Of a DNA stretch of 64,000 nucleotides, positions 35,487 through 48,114 are shown piece after piece. The notes under the pieces were generated by a model that was given only the letters and a program-made list of their open reading frames with translations, searched no databases and was not told the origin of the DNA. The position numbers were made by a program, and so were the translations under genes. The stretch's first letter is position 1, and every line of letters starts with the position of its first letter. Source of the stretch: Bombus terrestris (Eukaryota > Arthropoda > Insecta > Hymenoptera > Apidae); the NCBI RefSeq assembly GCF_910591885.1, contig NC_063281.1:7641700-7705699 (forward strand), written 5' to 3'.

Positions 35487-38400
35487 GAGAAGATTTTAAT
35501 CGTGTTTAAAGGAGAAAAAGAAAAGGACAGAGTAATAGGAAGTCAATGTTAACCGGTGGTCTTTCTCGTCACGATGGAAATCGTTTTCTATTCGCGATTC
35601 TTCTGCATCGAGGAGTCGAACGATGCAGAAGAACGGGAACGATGATTGATAGAGAAGCTGCCGCTTTTATATGGATATTGATCTTCCGATTGAAGCTGGA
35701 TAAATCATCAGTTAGCTCGAATGGATTTCTCGTTTGATCCCTGTGTCCGAGGTGTCGGATTATGTTAATGCAATCATGCTTTAAATTCAGCCGACCCGAC
35801 GTACGCTTACTTTCGCATTTCTTGGCATATTACTGTCACGATTTGAAGTACATCTCTTTGTGTTTAGTCGAGAATTATTATCCATCGGAAATGTATTCTC
35901 CGTTCCATTATCGTTTATTGTTCTTTATCATATAGATAATAAGTTACACTGCATCTTTATTTTTACCGAAATACACGTTAAATGTTGTTGAATTTATTCA
36001 AGAGAGAAATTCCTCACTTTTATAAGTGTACTTAGTATACAAGTATAGCGCAGGGAATCACAAATCCCAAGGTAAATTAACAAGAAATAATATCCTAACT
36101 TCAATACTTTTCTTTACTTTTCAATTTATGAACTTGATCGGTGTGGCTTCCGAGCGGCTGGAGTAATAATAATTGTCCAATCGTCTATCTACTACCTTCG
36201 AGACAATTATTAAATATCAATAAAGGAATAGCATTTTCTCAATTCAGTTGCAACGCGAGTCTTACTGTTCTGTGTTATCGCAACGAATTAATAATGCGGA
36301 GAATTTTCTAAAACGATGTGTTAGAAAGAAAGTTGCAGACGAAGTTTATTTATCATCCATATAGGAGTTTTCCCAAACCGAAAACTGCGTTGCATACCGC
36401 TACGATACGCACAGAACTACAATTTTCTGTCAGAAATTCTTTTCTCTTTTCAAAGCCATACCCCTGCAAAGAGCAGGAGTATCGCGATACTCGTCCGTAA
36501 CCGCTTTGTTCGGCAAATTTTTCCCCGAAAGCAGGCCACGAAGCGAGCATGCACGTAACCATGCAGAATCGCGGCGGTTCCGCCTGCGAGCAGAGAACTA
36601 TAACTCACAAAAGTCGGAGTCGCGCGCCGGGCCATCGGCATTCCGGGCGCGGCGTGCGAATAAAAAACACGAGAGAGGAGAGAAATAAAAATGGAGGGAG
36701 GGAACGAGGTGGGCACGGTCCTGATTGGTAATCCCTGGTGCCAACGGCGTGGTAAAATTTCGTGGTCGGAAAGGGAACTGAAACCGAACAAGAGAAAACG
36801 ATATTTCGAGAGGTCGATCTTTCGAATCAACGAGAAGGAACGACATAGACGCGCGTAGCAACGAGAGTCGAAAATTTATTCTCTCTGAGAACGGTGCTCG
36901 AATATATTTCCATTTTCCATGGTAGAACGCTGGTCAGCGATCGAGAGCACGCGTCAAAATTCCATGATAAATTTTACGGCATCGAAGCTTACGAGATTCG
37001 AATCGTTCTTTTCAATTTATAAATCGTGCGATATGAAGATCGGAATTTGCGATCGTTGGCGGAAAAAGTTGCTGGTACCACGTTCCTAACGTTAGCGTTA
37101 CTAACGATCGGGGTGCACATAGAATCGAAAATTCGTGAAAACTTCCAGATTCTTTCGAGACAAGATATTGAACTAACGGGAAAGTAATGCCAGTTTTATA
37201 TCCACAAAACCGAATTACATCGCTGTTATTATGATTCTATTTAATTAATTATATAATCTCTGTGTATTTCATTTACTTAAATAACTGTGCTACGATCGAC
37301 AACAACATATATGGTCTGTCTAGAAAATAGGGAAAATAAAAAAGAATTTCGAGTTCTTGCATTTACAGTTTTTTCTCAACTTTATGTAACGTAATTTAAA
37401 AAAAGCAAGAATAAACTTTATCGTCTTCCATGTCCAACTATTAAAACTACTCGGTTTACTGACGTTTAAGCTCAGAGGAAGGCCAAGTGTTTTTATAAAT
37501 ACAGAACTGCCTTTTTCTAAAATGATTTTGCTGTAAACTGTAACGTGTGGATTATCAGAAACTGGCTTCCTTAGTATGATGAAACACCGACATTACTCTT
37601 CCACTAACCCAATATATCTGTGATATATTTCCAGCCTGAAGAGACAGTCCAGAGTCGTGAGTTTCATTCTCTAGCACTAGAAGTTCGTAGGATTTGTGTT
37701 TCATTAAATTACCACGCTGTTCAGACACAGATCTAACATCCTTTTTGACGCGATAATACTCGCGCAACTCGAAGCTGATGCGAAGCATACGCTTTCGTGC
37801 AGTTTGTTGGAGCACACTGCGAGGCTCTGATGCTCTGAATGCCGGCTCGATAATTCATCGTCTCTCCCTTCGTTCTTCTCTGTCGTTTCCCGTCGTTTCC
37901 CGTCGCTCCGTTACACGCACGACTTCCAAGAAAAGTAACGCGATCGTAGAGATATTTTCGAGGAAGTACATACATTGGACTTAAAGCCACCGTGCACACA
38001 TCGTCGTTCGATGGTACAAGCCTCTTCCTATGCACGCTCTATCATCCGCGCAAAGATGTTGTCATTGAAGGCATTAGCCTCGTTTATATTCTTCTTTTCT
38101 CTCCGCGTCGTTTCTATCGCGTAAGACCACCCCAGTAAATCGTATTTCAACTCGATCGACTGACGCGCACAGCCTGCTTCTACTTCTTCTTCTTCTTCTT
38201 CGTCTTCTTCGTCTGCTACTGTTCTTCTTCTCTATGCATCCCACATTCACGATTCATCGATAGTAGTCCCCTTGTAATGATTCCGCGACGCGCTCGTTCT
38301 CCTTTTTCCGCGTCGATAAATTTGTATTTATGCTCCGCGCCGAGATCTTCGAGTATTTGGTGCTTCCCTTGATCTTTTATGGCGCTTTGTTACGTCGTAG

Positions 38401-39816
38401 TCTTCTTGCATTTTCTTTCTTTCGTTTTATATAGATCATCTGGTACGAGGAATTCGTAGATTAAAATATTTTTTCATTTTTGAACCTACGTTTGTTCATA
38501 TTGACAATTCAGCTGTTCTCCATGCTTCTTCTTTTCATCGTTAAGATCTCTCGTGTTTCTGATACCAAATGCAAAGAATACTGTGACAACAGTAGTAGGC
38601 AAAATAAGTATTCCATTCGCTCACTGTCACGCGATGTTATACGATCTTATTTGCAGATGTGAAACTGTCGATATGCCTGCTCAGGTTAATAATATGTGCT
38701 TCCGCTCTTTGCCTTCCATTTCAACTAATGTCCTTTCAATTCGCTATATATACACTGCTGTGTCATATATTTCACGTTCTTATTATTCTACTAAATAATT
38801 TGAATTTTGATCTTCAAATCGGATAATGTAGAGGCCGACCATACGTATACAGATGATTTAATGTGTTCGCTGTGAACCCGATTTTTATTTTGCACGCAGC
38901 TATACGGAACATTTTCATACAATACCTGTTTTTATATTATGGAGCTTTAGATATGTGTTTGATATGAATTGTTATGAAATACTGTTTCACAATTTCGGAA
39001 TTTTCAGTTCACATGCCACGTTCGACTCGATACCACACGTAATCTGAAAGTATGTGCCAACTCGAATGTACGTGTGGTCAGTGAATGTGTGTCGCAGTGA
39101 ATATGTTAATTAGTACTTATTACATATATCCGCTCGAGTCTCTTTTATAACTGCACTGTAGAGAACTGTACATCTAAATCCAGAAATCCTCGGATCAAGC
39201 CAAATCCCTGCAGTAATTTTCACGAAACCTCCGATCCATCTGCACGTCATTACCACGACGTCAACGCGGAGGTAAACGATCCACTCGGCTGACAATGTCT
39301 CGCGAAACCGCGTATTTCCCTGTGCATCATCCGACCGAAGTAGTATATCTGGCTGCTGCAGCCAGCGGTTGGATAAAAAGCTAGACTTTTGAAAGGCAGA
39401 CAGAAAGGCGGACAGGGAGACGCGCGTGCGAAAGAGCAAAGGAGAAAAAACATTGAGCGTGCACTCGACCGTGGTCTCTCTCTTTGTATGTATCTACGCC
39501 CGGTTAATGCGAGCCGAAGTGTGTTTCGAGTCAAAGCGCAAACACAACCCGACAAAGCCGACTCTGTTCGAGCACTCGTCCTTCCTCGAGCGACCGACGA
39601 GCTCCTTTCTCTCCTCTTCCCGCATGCTTTTGCACCAGAAAACCACCATAGCAAACCAGAGGCGGCCGGTATCGTCCCGAGAACGGAACGCACTTGATTT
39701 CCACTCGACTCGATCCCTGGCAGAACTTTGAACCCCGTTCGACTCGATCCAGACGATAGTCAGAGTATATACACCTCTCTGTGTCAGTTCCACGCCCACG
39801 AACACACAAGAAAACA
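35487..39816. other. no supported gene
   Basis: A 55-residue ATG frame with a good start context (36691-36858, starting MEGGNEVGTVLIGNPWCQRR) and dense two-strand open frames at 36.45-36.86 and 39.25-39.87 kb reflect GC-richer patches. A TTC-rich imperfect repeat is at 38183-38211. Nothing matches a family I know. Confidence 0.45.
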
Positions 39817-40488
39817 TACAGGGTGAACCACGCAATTGAAACGGGTTATATGTATTTGGAATTTGCAAGAGATAACAGAAAGTTGCGGACAGGAAAGTTG
39901 GTTCCTATGGTAATATCTATCTTTGTACGATGTCACTTTTTGCATATTTTTTAAAACGCAAGGATGCACTGAAAAATGCAAATGCACTTTTCTTTTAATG
40001 GGAATATACGTGCTTCTTTAAGAGAATCATTTCCTCATTCCACATGAAACGCTAGTGAAGCGACATAGTTGAAAATTGATGGATTTAAAAGATATCTTAA
40101 CCAACCTCGTAGAATTCGTCGTAAAAGAGACAAGGAAAACATGAAGGAAAATACAAGAATAATGCATTACGTCTCTTTCGTAAGATAAACTTTCCAAATT
40201 GAATTTAAAATATCGTTTCGACCAATCAATTTTCGACCATATTATCTTAGTATATTTTTACGTAGAATGAGAAAATGATTCTACCTAAGTGAAAAGGAAT
40301 GCTCCCATTTAAAAAAAATTGTCTAGTTACAAAATACATATCATCGCCAAAAAATGTAGCCGTGAAAATGTTCTCCTCTTTTACCATTTATCTATTAACC
40401 ATTTATTTTCTAATAATAGAGAATATTTCCTCTTAACTTCAATCAAGAAAGGAATATAGCTTGTCCCAATTGTATGGCTCACTCTGTA
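39817..40488. mobile_element. non-autonomous DNA transposon-like element with terminal inverted repeats (MITE-like)
   Basis: The left end reads TACAGGGTGAACCACG and the right end, reverse-complemented, TACAGAGTGAGCCATA. Over 29 bases 21 match and all 8 mismatches are transitions. Both ends begin with TA, fitting a TA target-site duplication as made by Tc1/mariner-like transposases. The 672-bp interior is AT-rich with no coding capacity for a transposase, so it would have been moved by an enzyme made elsewhere. Family assignment is inference. Confidence 0.6.
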
Positions 40489-40541
40489 TAGCGATCTGTT
40501 AATTAACAACTGTGCTGGAAATTGGACGCTCTGAATTCATA

Positions 40542-40560
40542 TCTCTCTCTCTCTCTCTCT
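40542..40560. repeat. (TC)n microsatellite
   Basis: Nineteen bases of perfect CT/TC, followed by a further CT-rich stretch to about 40575. Confidence 0.9.
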
Positions 40561-41074
40561 TCCCCTCTCTTTCTCGTACCTACTCTTTGTTTCCCCAACC
40601 TCTTGATTCGAATTGGTTGTTCCGCGCGGAAACTACAACAACGCGATATCTTCCTTTAACAGAGTCGCGCACTGAGAGGCTAAATGTTACCGATGTTCGT
40701 CACGCTCGCGTGGAACCACGCCACGTTCTATCGCGTTTTCGCGCTTTGCCTTTGCCATACCCGTCCACGGAATTCAATTTTCCGTAGAAGCGAGTTGCCC
40801 AGGTATTGTCGAATAGTCGAGGCTACAAAGGATCGTTTGACGAGCTGTAGTTTCGCCAAAAATTGTTCCGTTTTAGAGTCTGTCATGAGATAGGCGAAGT
40901 GCATGTTCTTCGTATTGCGACGGTCATCAGCATTTTTCACGTATTACTTTTTTTGTATTATATCGTTTTCTGAATTAAATGTGACAAATATTGGACGACT
41001 GTGTTTGCTGTGAATATTGAAGATTTAACGCTGACATTCGGTAAGGCAGTTCATCGGGGAAAGAAATTCCAAAG

Positions 41075-41325
41075 CCTTTTGGCATATCCATTTTTTTTAA
41101 ATATTTTCATTTGCTTATTCTTCATTTCGTAAAATGTGTCATTTCCCTGTTTCTCATATTTAAAGACTGCTATTTCCCAAAATTTCCATTTTACTTAACT
41201 CTCAATTTCCCCAAATGCTCATTGCTTCGTCCTTCATTTTCCTAAAGTTTTCATTTATCAAATTAATCCTACATTCTTAACTAACATTTCTCATTTCTTA
41301 AATATGTTACCCTCAATTGGACAGA
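41075..41325. repeat. degenerate short repeat (CATTTCCTAAA-like)
   Basis: Words such as catttgctta, catttcgtaaa, catttccctg, catttcttaaa and cattttcctaaa recur about every 15-25 bases over 250 bases. Copies are diverged. No coding frame crosses it. Confidence 0.45.
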
Positions 41326-44300
41326 GTAACCAAAGAAATTAACTAAAGACCTCGGAACGAAGTTTTTCATCAACTCTCGATCGTTTCAGTTTGCCTTGCG
41401 TTTCTTTCTTTTTCTGTACCAATGCAGCGTGATTGTAGTGTCCGAGCTATTAAAATTCCAGTTAGCCTGTTGATCCTCGATATTCCGTACGAAATCCTGT
41501 CTCACCTCGGGGTTCGAATAAAATTCCAGCCTCGTTCTGTCGCGCCGTAATCGTTTCGCGTACCTAAAGTCGAGACGGGCATTATTGCGTTTCAATCGTG
41601 TTGGCGGGAATAAAATACGAACCGCGGGTCAGCGTCGACCTCGACCTCGAGGTGGTAGGATATATTCTCGAGGAGAAAGGTAGAGGAGTAAGAAAGTTGA
41701 CTGACTAACCAGCGAGATAGCCGGCGATCCAGGGATTTCAATGGGTTTCCTCGAGGATTAAAGATCAATTAATCGTACGTGATCAATGACGATGGCTATT
41801 CGCGAGCATCAAAGGTCAGTCTCGCTAATGAATCCGGCAATTAGTTACTGAGATACGTGTACAAGCATCGAGCAACGTCGACAAGATAGAATTAAGTTAC
41901 CGTGAAATTGTACATCGACGGGAAAGAACGTATTGTTTTTATCATCAATGCTATACGGCTATACGACCATACGGATGATAAATCATCATTACGGACCGGG
42001 ATGGGTAAAATTAAGTAGCATCGGGATTCCGTAGAACGTCAATTATTAACCGATCAGTGGAAACCCTCTGAATTTTTGTCAAAGATCGATTAGCTGGATA
42101 ACGGACGAAATTATTCACCCATCGCTAGGTAATTTCCATCTTAATTGATCATAGTTTGTTATTCAATAGAATGAAGTCCATGGTGGTCTCCGGGCTCTTT
42201 CATTAGTAGTCAAACTATAATTAATATCCAATGGTTAATTTCTTCTCTATGAAATAGGAGGCGGATAATAAAATTGCGTAAGAAAATGTACAAAATAGAG
42301 GATATCCATGAGAAACGTAATTTATCTCGAATATTTCAAGACGTTTATAGCCGACCAATAATATTATTCCAACGATGTGGCGCGTACTATCGAACGAACG
42401 AAAGATTTCGACAAATGCGAAGGTGTATATCAACCGAACGATCTAATACAGAAACACGATTCACTGTTTCGTAAAAAGGATGAAAAGGAAGAAATACAAG
42501 GGGAACGCGAAGAAGAATGGAAGCTGCGTGACTACGTTTACGATGACAGCGAACGCAGCCGAGCTTTTGCATACAGTAACCAATAAGGAAGCTCGTTCTT
42601 CCGCCTCCGTGCATTGGCGAACGCATTTGTCGAGTCACAATAATTCAACCGGTGTGACTCGTGGTTGCCCGATAAAACTGATAATTACGAAATATTACAG
42701 CCTCTTAATGGCACGGTATTTTACAATCTATGTCTGCGTTCTCGATGCCGACGCAACTATGGCAAACTTTGCCACGATAAAGCGGGCATGTTGAGCGGCG
42801 ATAGAATATTGGATTTTCATCGATTAGTATTATCGAAGCGGCAAGTTCTGCAAACATTGTCGTATTAATGTTCGGAGGAATTCTGTTATTCTCTTGAAAC
42901 TTGAATCGAGTTGGTTTGGATTTAGATTATAGAGAACACGATCGATCAAAGAACGTGAAGATAAAGGTTGTGTGAGATAAGGAAAACATGGGAATGTGCG
43001 TGGAATGCTAGGCCGATGTTGCGTGAGGTTTGCTATTGGGTTAATTGCAGACTGCGTGAAACCAATGACACAGAAATATTCGCTGTAATTATCGTTCACT
43101 GGAAATCGATAGAAAGAATCTTGCTTTCCAGGCTACTCGTAAATTCGAATTTCATTAAGCTATAGGGAACCTTAAGCTTAATTCACTCTCTACTCCTGAT
43201 TGGTATATTCATAACCAATTAGATATATCGAATACTTTGGATAAATTGGATATGAAGAGAGTGGAAAACAGAACTGAAATCTATATTGCTGTAAGATAAA
43301 GGATTCTTGTAATCAGTTTGTAAACTCTTTGGTAAAGTAGTAAGTGGAAAAAGAGGAATTTCAATCACTAGAGCTAAATAGTAATCAAAATGATCAACTT
43401 TGTCTTAAGGAAAATATCAAGTCCTAATGTTGGATTATAACACAAATTCGTCCTGTCTTTTCAGTGTCCTCACGATAATTTATTTGAAAATTCAAATGTG
43501 GGTTTGGTTAATGTATACGTCTCTTGATCACTGACGGTTTTCACAACTTTCTAATAGCTGAAGAATTCCTCTCTCTGAAGAATTCTTGAGATTTGTTAGC
43601 AAACAGCTGATTCGAGTAATTTCGCGTTCTACAGAATTCGAAATAAATCAGTCTCTCGAAAACAACATTGATCAACTTCACTTTCTAGAATTTCTTAATT
43701 TCGCAATTAATGTTCAATTCTCAAAAAAAAACAAATGATTTGTTAATTCGAGTCGCAGTTCATTTGCAGATTAATATCATAAATACGTATTAGTATTGTT
43801 GACATTTAAAAATGATATTGAGTTATACGCTTTTGCGTTTCATGGCGCGTTATATTCAAACTTTCGTTTGTATCCTATGTAGTTTTATGCAGAAAATTGC
43901 CTCTTCTGCTCGTCCGTTAATAATAGTAACAAAAATATGTCAAAGATTAGCGCGATGCAGTCTGGCAGAATAGTCTGACTAAGCAGTCTGACCAAGCTGT
44001 TCTTATTCTCCTTACGCGCATTCCAACGCGGCCCGCCACCCGCTAAGCCACTTAACGATCGAAGAAGCGATCGAAACTCACGACGAATAATCCGTGAAAA
44101 TGCACGAGCGGTTCTTCTTCGTCGCGTTATCGTTACTTACGATCGTATTCCCTTGAAATCCGATTGAATTATCCCGCCGCGACGAGGGGAATCGTCAAGC
44201 AGTCGTCGCTTACAACCGACGTGGCGGTACGCAAAATTTGGCTCGGATCCACGGAATTGTTTTCTGCGAATTCATCGATCGATCGATCGATCGATCGGCG

Positions 44301-44937
44301 ACGAAGCCGGTGAAAGCGCGAGGTATCCGCTTCCCAGGGAAGAGACGAGCGTTGCGTGTTTGTAATCGGAACCCGCGCATCGCTGGATCTCAAACACTCC
44401 GGGCGATTATTTGCGCATAACTTCGCGAACCGCCTCTTTGGATAGCGTGGTGCATTCGCTTATGCGCTGTTAACAGATTGAGCGTCGAGTCGAAACGACT
44501 AGAGACAACAATTACACAGTGCGGCGAGGCTAGAAAGTTGGTGAAACTTCTTTTTCGTCTTCTTCTCCTTCTTCTTTTTCATCTTTGTCGTCGTTTTCCA
44601 TGCGACCGTCTGGACGAATTTCTTCACTATGTACAGTTTGAAATACCACTCGACTCATGAATAATAATTTCAAGTGGAAGAAAGAGTTTTTGCCGGCGAT
44701 GAAGGCAACGTTGAACAGGCGCTTCATTTAGACCGTCTAGACCTCATTGAAACTAGCCAGTGAAGAGGTCCTTATCCACTAATTAAAGTTGCTGAAAAAA
44801 TCCTTGGAAAAAGGAAACATGGGAACGTGTCTGTGGCATGTTCAAAGATAAGTTTTAGACGCGGCATTCTCTTTTACTTGTTCATTGAGACACGATCGAT
44901 TATATTAATCGTATTTCTTCCTTTTGATTGATTTCAG
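41326..44937. other. no supported gene; possible upstream intron of the C1-domain gene
   Basis: The plus frame at 42377-42586 is rich in Glu, Lys and Asp and looks mildly protein-like, but it lacks splice sites and is of chance length. A polypyrimidine-AG at about 43464 opens only a 20-codon frame. No start exon for the C1-domain gene was recognised here. Confidence 0.45.
44274..44297. repeat. (ATCG)6 tetranucleotide repeat
   Basis: Six perfect ATCG units. The unit is its own reverse complement when shifted, so the tract is a perfect palindrome and could form a hairpin. Confidence 0.95.
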
Positions 44938-45046
44938 AGCGAGTTCGAACCGCAATGTCACGTGTTCCGGACGAAACAGTTGCGCAAGCCGCGTCCGTGC
45001 CATTTGTGCCATCAGGCGGTGATCAAACAGGCGTCGTGCTGCAGAG
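44938..45046 (+). CDS. tensin-like gene, exon with first part of a C1 zinc-finger domain
   Basis: After acceptor TTGATTTCAG the frame reads SEFEPQCHVFRTKQLRKPRP and then CHLCHQAVIKQASCCR, ending G|GTGAGT in phase 1. This gives the C1 pattern His-x12-Cys-x2-Cys and the next Cys pair begins at the exon end. C1 domains bind two zinc ions and often diacylglycerol or lipid. The spacing, the HVFRTK start and the CCRVCK core resemble the N-terminal C1 of tensin 1/2 rather than the C1 of kinase C, chimaerin or DAG kinase. Tensins link integrins to actin at focal adhesions. The loop between the second and third Cys is short and lacks the usual Gly-rich lipid-binding loop, so phorbol ester binding is doubtful. 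Confidence 0.8.
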
Positions 45047-45379
45047 GTGAGTCGATAAGTTCATTCCCTACGGTTTGCTCGCTCTAGTGGCCTGAAAGGG
45101 TTCAGTCGGTAGTTCTGTCGGAACTGTGTATGGTAAAAAAGTGTGGTGCGTGAAAAAGCGGAGGGAAATTTGAACGTCGATCGATTTCAGTCTGGTCTAG
45201 TCTTAAATAACCACTTCCTACAGGATATCGCATATTTCTTTTTTATATTAATTCTTTTCTACTGAATCCACATTTTATAAAATACTTTGTAAGCATTTTT
45301 TAATTTTATCTTTATCAACGCACCACAAAAGAAACACAAAAATATGACAGTATTATTAAAATACTTTCTTCATTTTCAG

Positions 45380-45417
45380 TTTGCAAGTACATCTGCCATA
45401 AAACTTGCGAGGACAAG
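45380..45417 (+). CDS. tensin-like gene, exon with second part of the C1 domain
   Basis: A 38-base exon after acceptor TTCATTTTCAG. Joined to the previous exon in phase it reads VCKYICHKTCEDK and ends at donor AAG|GTGAGT in phase 0. It supplies Cys, the His of the C1 signature and a further Cys; the last zinc-binding Cys, expected about four residues on, must come from the next exon, which I could not find in the remaining 18.6 kb. The intron before it is 333 bases. Upstream start exon and the phosphatase-like, SH2 and PTB exons of tensin are not seen. Confidence 0.8.
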
Positions 45418-46043
45418 GTGAGTAAACATATTTTCTCTGCACGTTTCATAAAATTTCATCCGAGCGACCGACAATTAGATCGCCCCTCGTTCATCGTTTC
45501 TCACGAATTAGTGTACGTTCACGATCAGGCAACGTCTTCTCGGAAACTTTGTGACAGAGTGGATACCTGGAGAGCCCTTGCCTGTACACGAAGAGCCTCT
45601 CCGTACCGTGCACGGGTTCTGGTTCGTACTTCCTGGTACTCAAACAAATCTGCTGTGTGCGACGAGCACGTCCAACAAAACGTTCTTGAACGAGCGAAGT
45701 CGTCGGATCGAGCCAATCCATCGGAGGAATTTTTCGAGCGACGAGTATCAACGACGTATACGTGTCTGGTTTCGTGAAACCGGAAGCGATCAACGAAGAA
45801 GAACCGCGCCGTAGAAGAGATGCCACTTAGTAGATGCATCTTAATTCGAACACTCTACCGATGGAGCCTGGTCGATGAGATTCTCGGTACCTCGAAGTCT
45901 TTGTCGATGCTACAGATACACAGTACCAAATAAATCCGTGTATGTTCGTGTGAGAATAGGCTGAGACAGAATCAATTGTCTCTGTGTGAAACACACGGTG
46001 TGGGTTCAGTCACCGGGCAGGGCACGAGCTTTACTTACCTTAC

Positions 46044-46129
46044 CTTCTTCGTATCTTGAAGTGCTCCTGTGTCACACTCGCTCCAACACGAGCGTCCAAC
46101 AACCTGGCACGGAACCGTGGCTTGGTCAT
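46044..46129 (-). CDS. possible minus-strand first coding exon (doubtful)
   Basis: ATG then MTKPRFRARLLDARVGASVT continuing to HFKIRR, where it meets the donor GAAG|GTAAGG with a second donor GTAAGT five bases on. Reads like a basic N-terminus but no following exon or family is recognised, and it lies antisense inside the likely intron of the C1 gene. Confidence 0.13.
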
Positions 46130-46385
46130 ACGTACACATTCACATTCATACGTACACAGGTTGATCATACACATACATACAACGGAAAACATAGCTATAG
46201 ATGTACAGTCATACACTTGCGAGCACAATAAAGACACATACGTAAATATGTATACGCTGTAATGCACACGTAGCGATACATACACAGTTACAAAGAGATA
46301 CATGAAGGATGCATGTAGGAATACATGCAGAATCAAATACACAAATAAAGATACATATACAGTATACATACAGGGTAATACACAT
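46130..46385. repeat. imperfect ATACACATACA-type repeat tract
   Basis: About 255 bases built from diverged units like acatacacat, atacatacag and gatacatac. It explains the long open frames seen on both strands here (for example minus 46040-46528), whose translations are rich in Cys, Val and Tyr. Confidence 0.7.
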
Positions 46386-48114
46386 ATGTGTGTTGTGAAC
46401 GCGTGGACACGAAGAAGAACGGAAGGATGAACGATGGAAGTGAAGGAGAACGTGCCCGAGACAGTAGGAGAGCACGACTTCCTTCTGTAAGTGGCGAGAC
46501 GTCGTTTGTTACGAAGGTTTTGTGGCACACCGCGAACAAAACGGTCGGCTCGATCCCTTTGATACGTCTATTTCGTCGAGAGCTTCCATTACCGGAGGAA
46601 GACTCTGTTCTGTTTGGATCGGATTGAGGGCCGGCCTACGGTGAAGGTAGACAGTTATACGTCTTCGTACGATTAACGTTTAACAAGTCGGCACACGTTA
46701 CATCGCTCGATAGTGTTGTTTCTGGCGCGCGTGACTTTCGCCAAAAGCTTGTCACCGTTGCCGGGCAATTAGCGACGGAGACTGGTATGACATTTCGATC
46801 GAGACGGAGATAGAGAAAGAGAGAGAGAATAAAACGAGACAGAGAGCAGGTATTAAGTTTAATTAGGGATCATTTGGACGGATTATTGGCCACGATCGCC
46901 AGCAGTGGAAAGTCGGTAATACTCGAATATCCAGTTGGCCCAAGCGCAGGTAAAAAAGATTACAATTTCAGTCTAATTGGCGATTCGAATGCTATTTCCC
47001 GATATTAACGAGTAGAAACATGGAGGTTAATGGGAGATACAAGATAGGGTGGGCAATATTCTACCAGTTTATCGAACCATCGATCTTCTTCCTATGTTCC
47101 ATGATCTCATGGATCGTTCCAGGATTTAGGCTTATTAAAGTTGCCAGACCATGCCATGAAACAGTCTTATTGCCCCATCATGGAGGCACAAAAGCTAACC
47201 GCTCCTTTCGTTCCTTAGAAGAATTCCGCGTAGGTCACGTTTCTTCTCTCTAGACGTTTTGAAATTCGAGGCTGTGGGCAGTCTTCCTTCCACGAGTTGT
47301 CACGTGGTCGTGTCATCTAGAAGTCCCTGTTCGCGGTATCGTGGAACATCACCCTTTGGATGACAGTATGATGCAATTTGTTGGACTCGCGGTACCAAGA
47401 AACAGTTGTTACTTTTTATTCTCGAAACAGCGATATAGCAATAAATGTTCACATGATGCATGAAACATACGTGGAATGTCACTTATATATTCATTACTTT
47501 TATAGTATAATTACCAATAATAAGAATTAACAGACAATTTTTATCCGTAATAAGATTTAACAGGCATTATGTGCTACACCGGTGTACGAAAGAGAAAAAA
47601 AGAGAGATACATACTGATGATAAAGGCGAAAAAGACATGAATAATTCTGACGATTAGTCGAGATATAGACACTTGCTGAAGATGTTGTTGCAATCACTTT
47701 TTAAAAGAATTCAGTGTAAAGAAACTAAATTTCTCAATGAATAGAGTTTTAACAGTTAAATTTGACGAATTAATAGAATTGCATTACTAGAATCACGTAA
47801 CTGTTTTGTGTTCAGAGACATAGAAGTTTCTCTTTGGCTTTTAAAAGTAAAACCTAATATTGTAGAAGATAAAGTTCTCCAAATGTTGGTAATTGTAATC
47901 GTATTACAATATATCTTATTTCTCATTTAATAGCAGATAAAAACTCTTGCAAAATATGATTGGTAAGAAAGTACTACTGTCCAGAGTTTCATGTAATATA
48001 ACGCTACCGTATAGTCATACGAACAACCCATATATCGTACCACCTATCTCAAGATACGCCTTGGTATGTGTTAGGAAGGTATTGATATCATCGTTTACTG
48101 TAACACCATTTCTC

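Noticed and set aside
41386..41595. Minus-strand 69-codon frame (reads RNNARLDFRYAKRLRRDRTR)
   Set aside because: Arg-rich, no splice or start support, single short frame in a CG-rich patch.
45418..45777. Read-through of the C1 exon as a longer coding exon
   Set aside because: The exon ends at a strong AAG|GTGAGT donor, and the read-through lacks the expected last Cys of the C1 domain and looks Arg/Ser-rich.
46040..46528. Minus-strand 162-codon frame
   Set aside because: Most of it runs through the ATACACATACA-type repeat, giving low-complexity Cys/Val/Tyr-rich translation.
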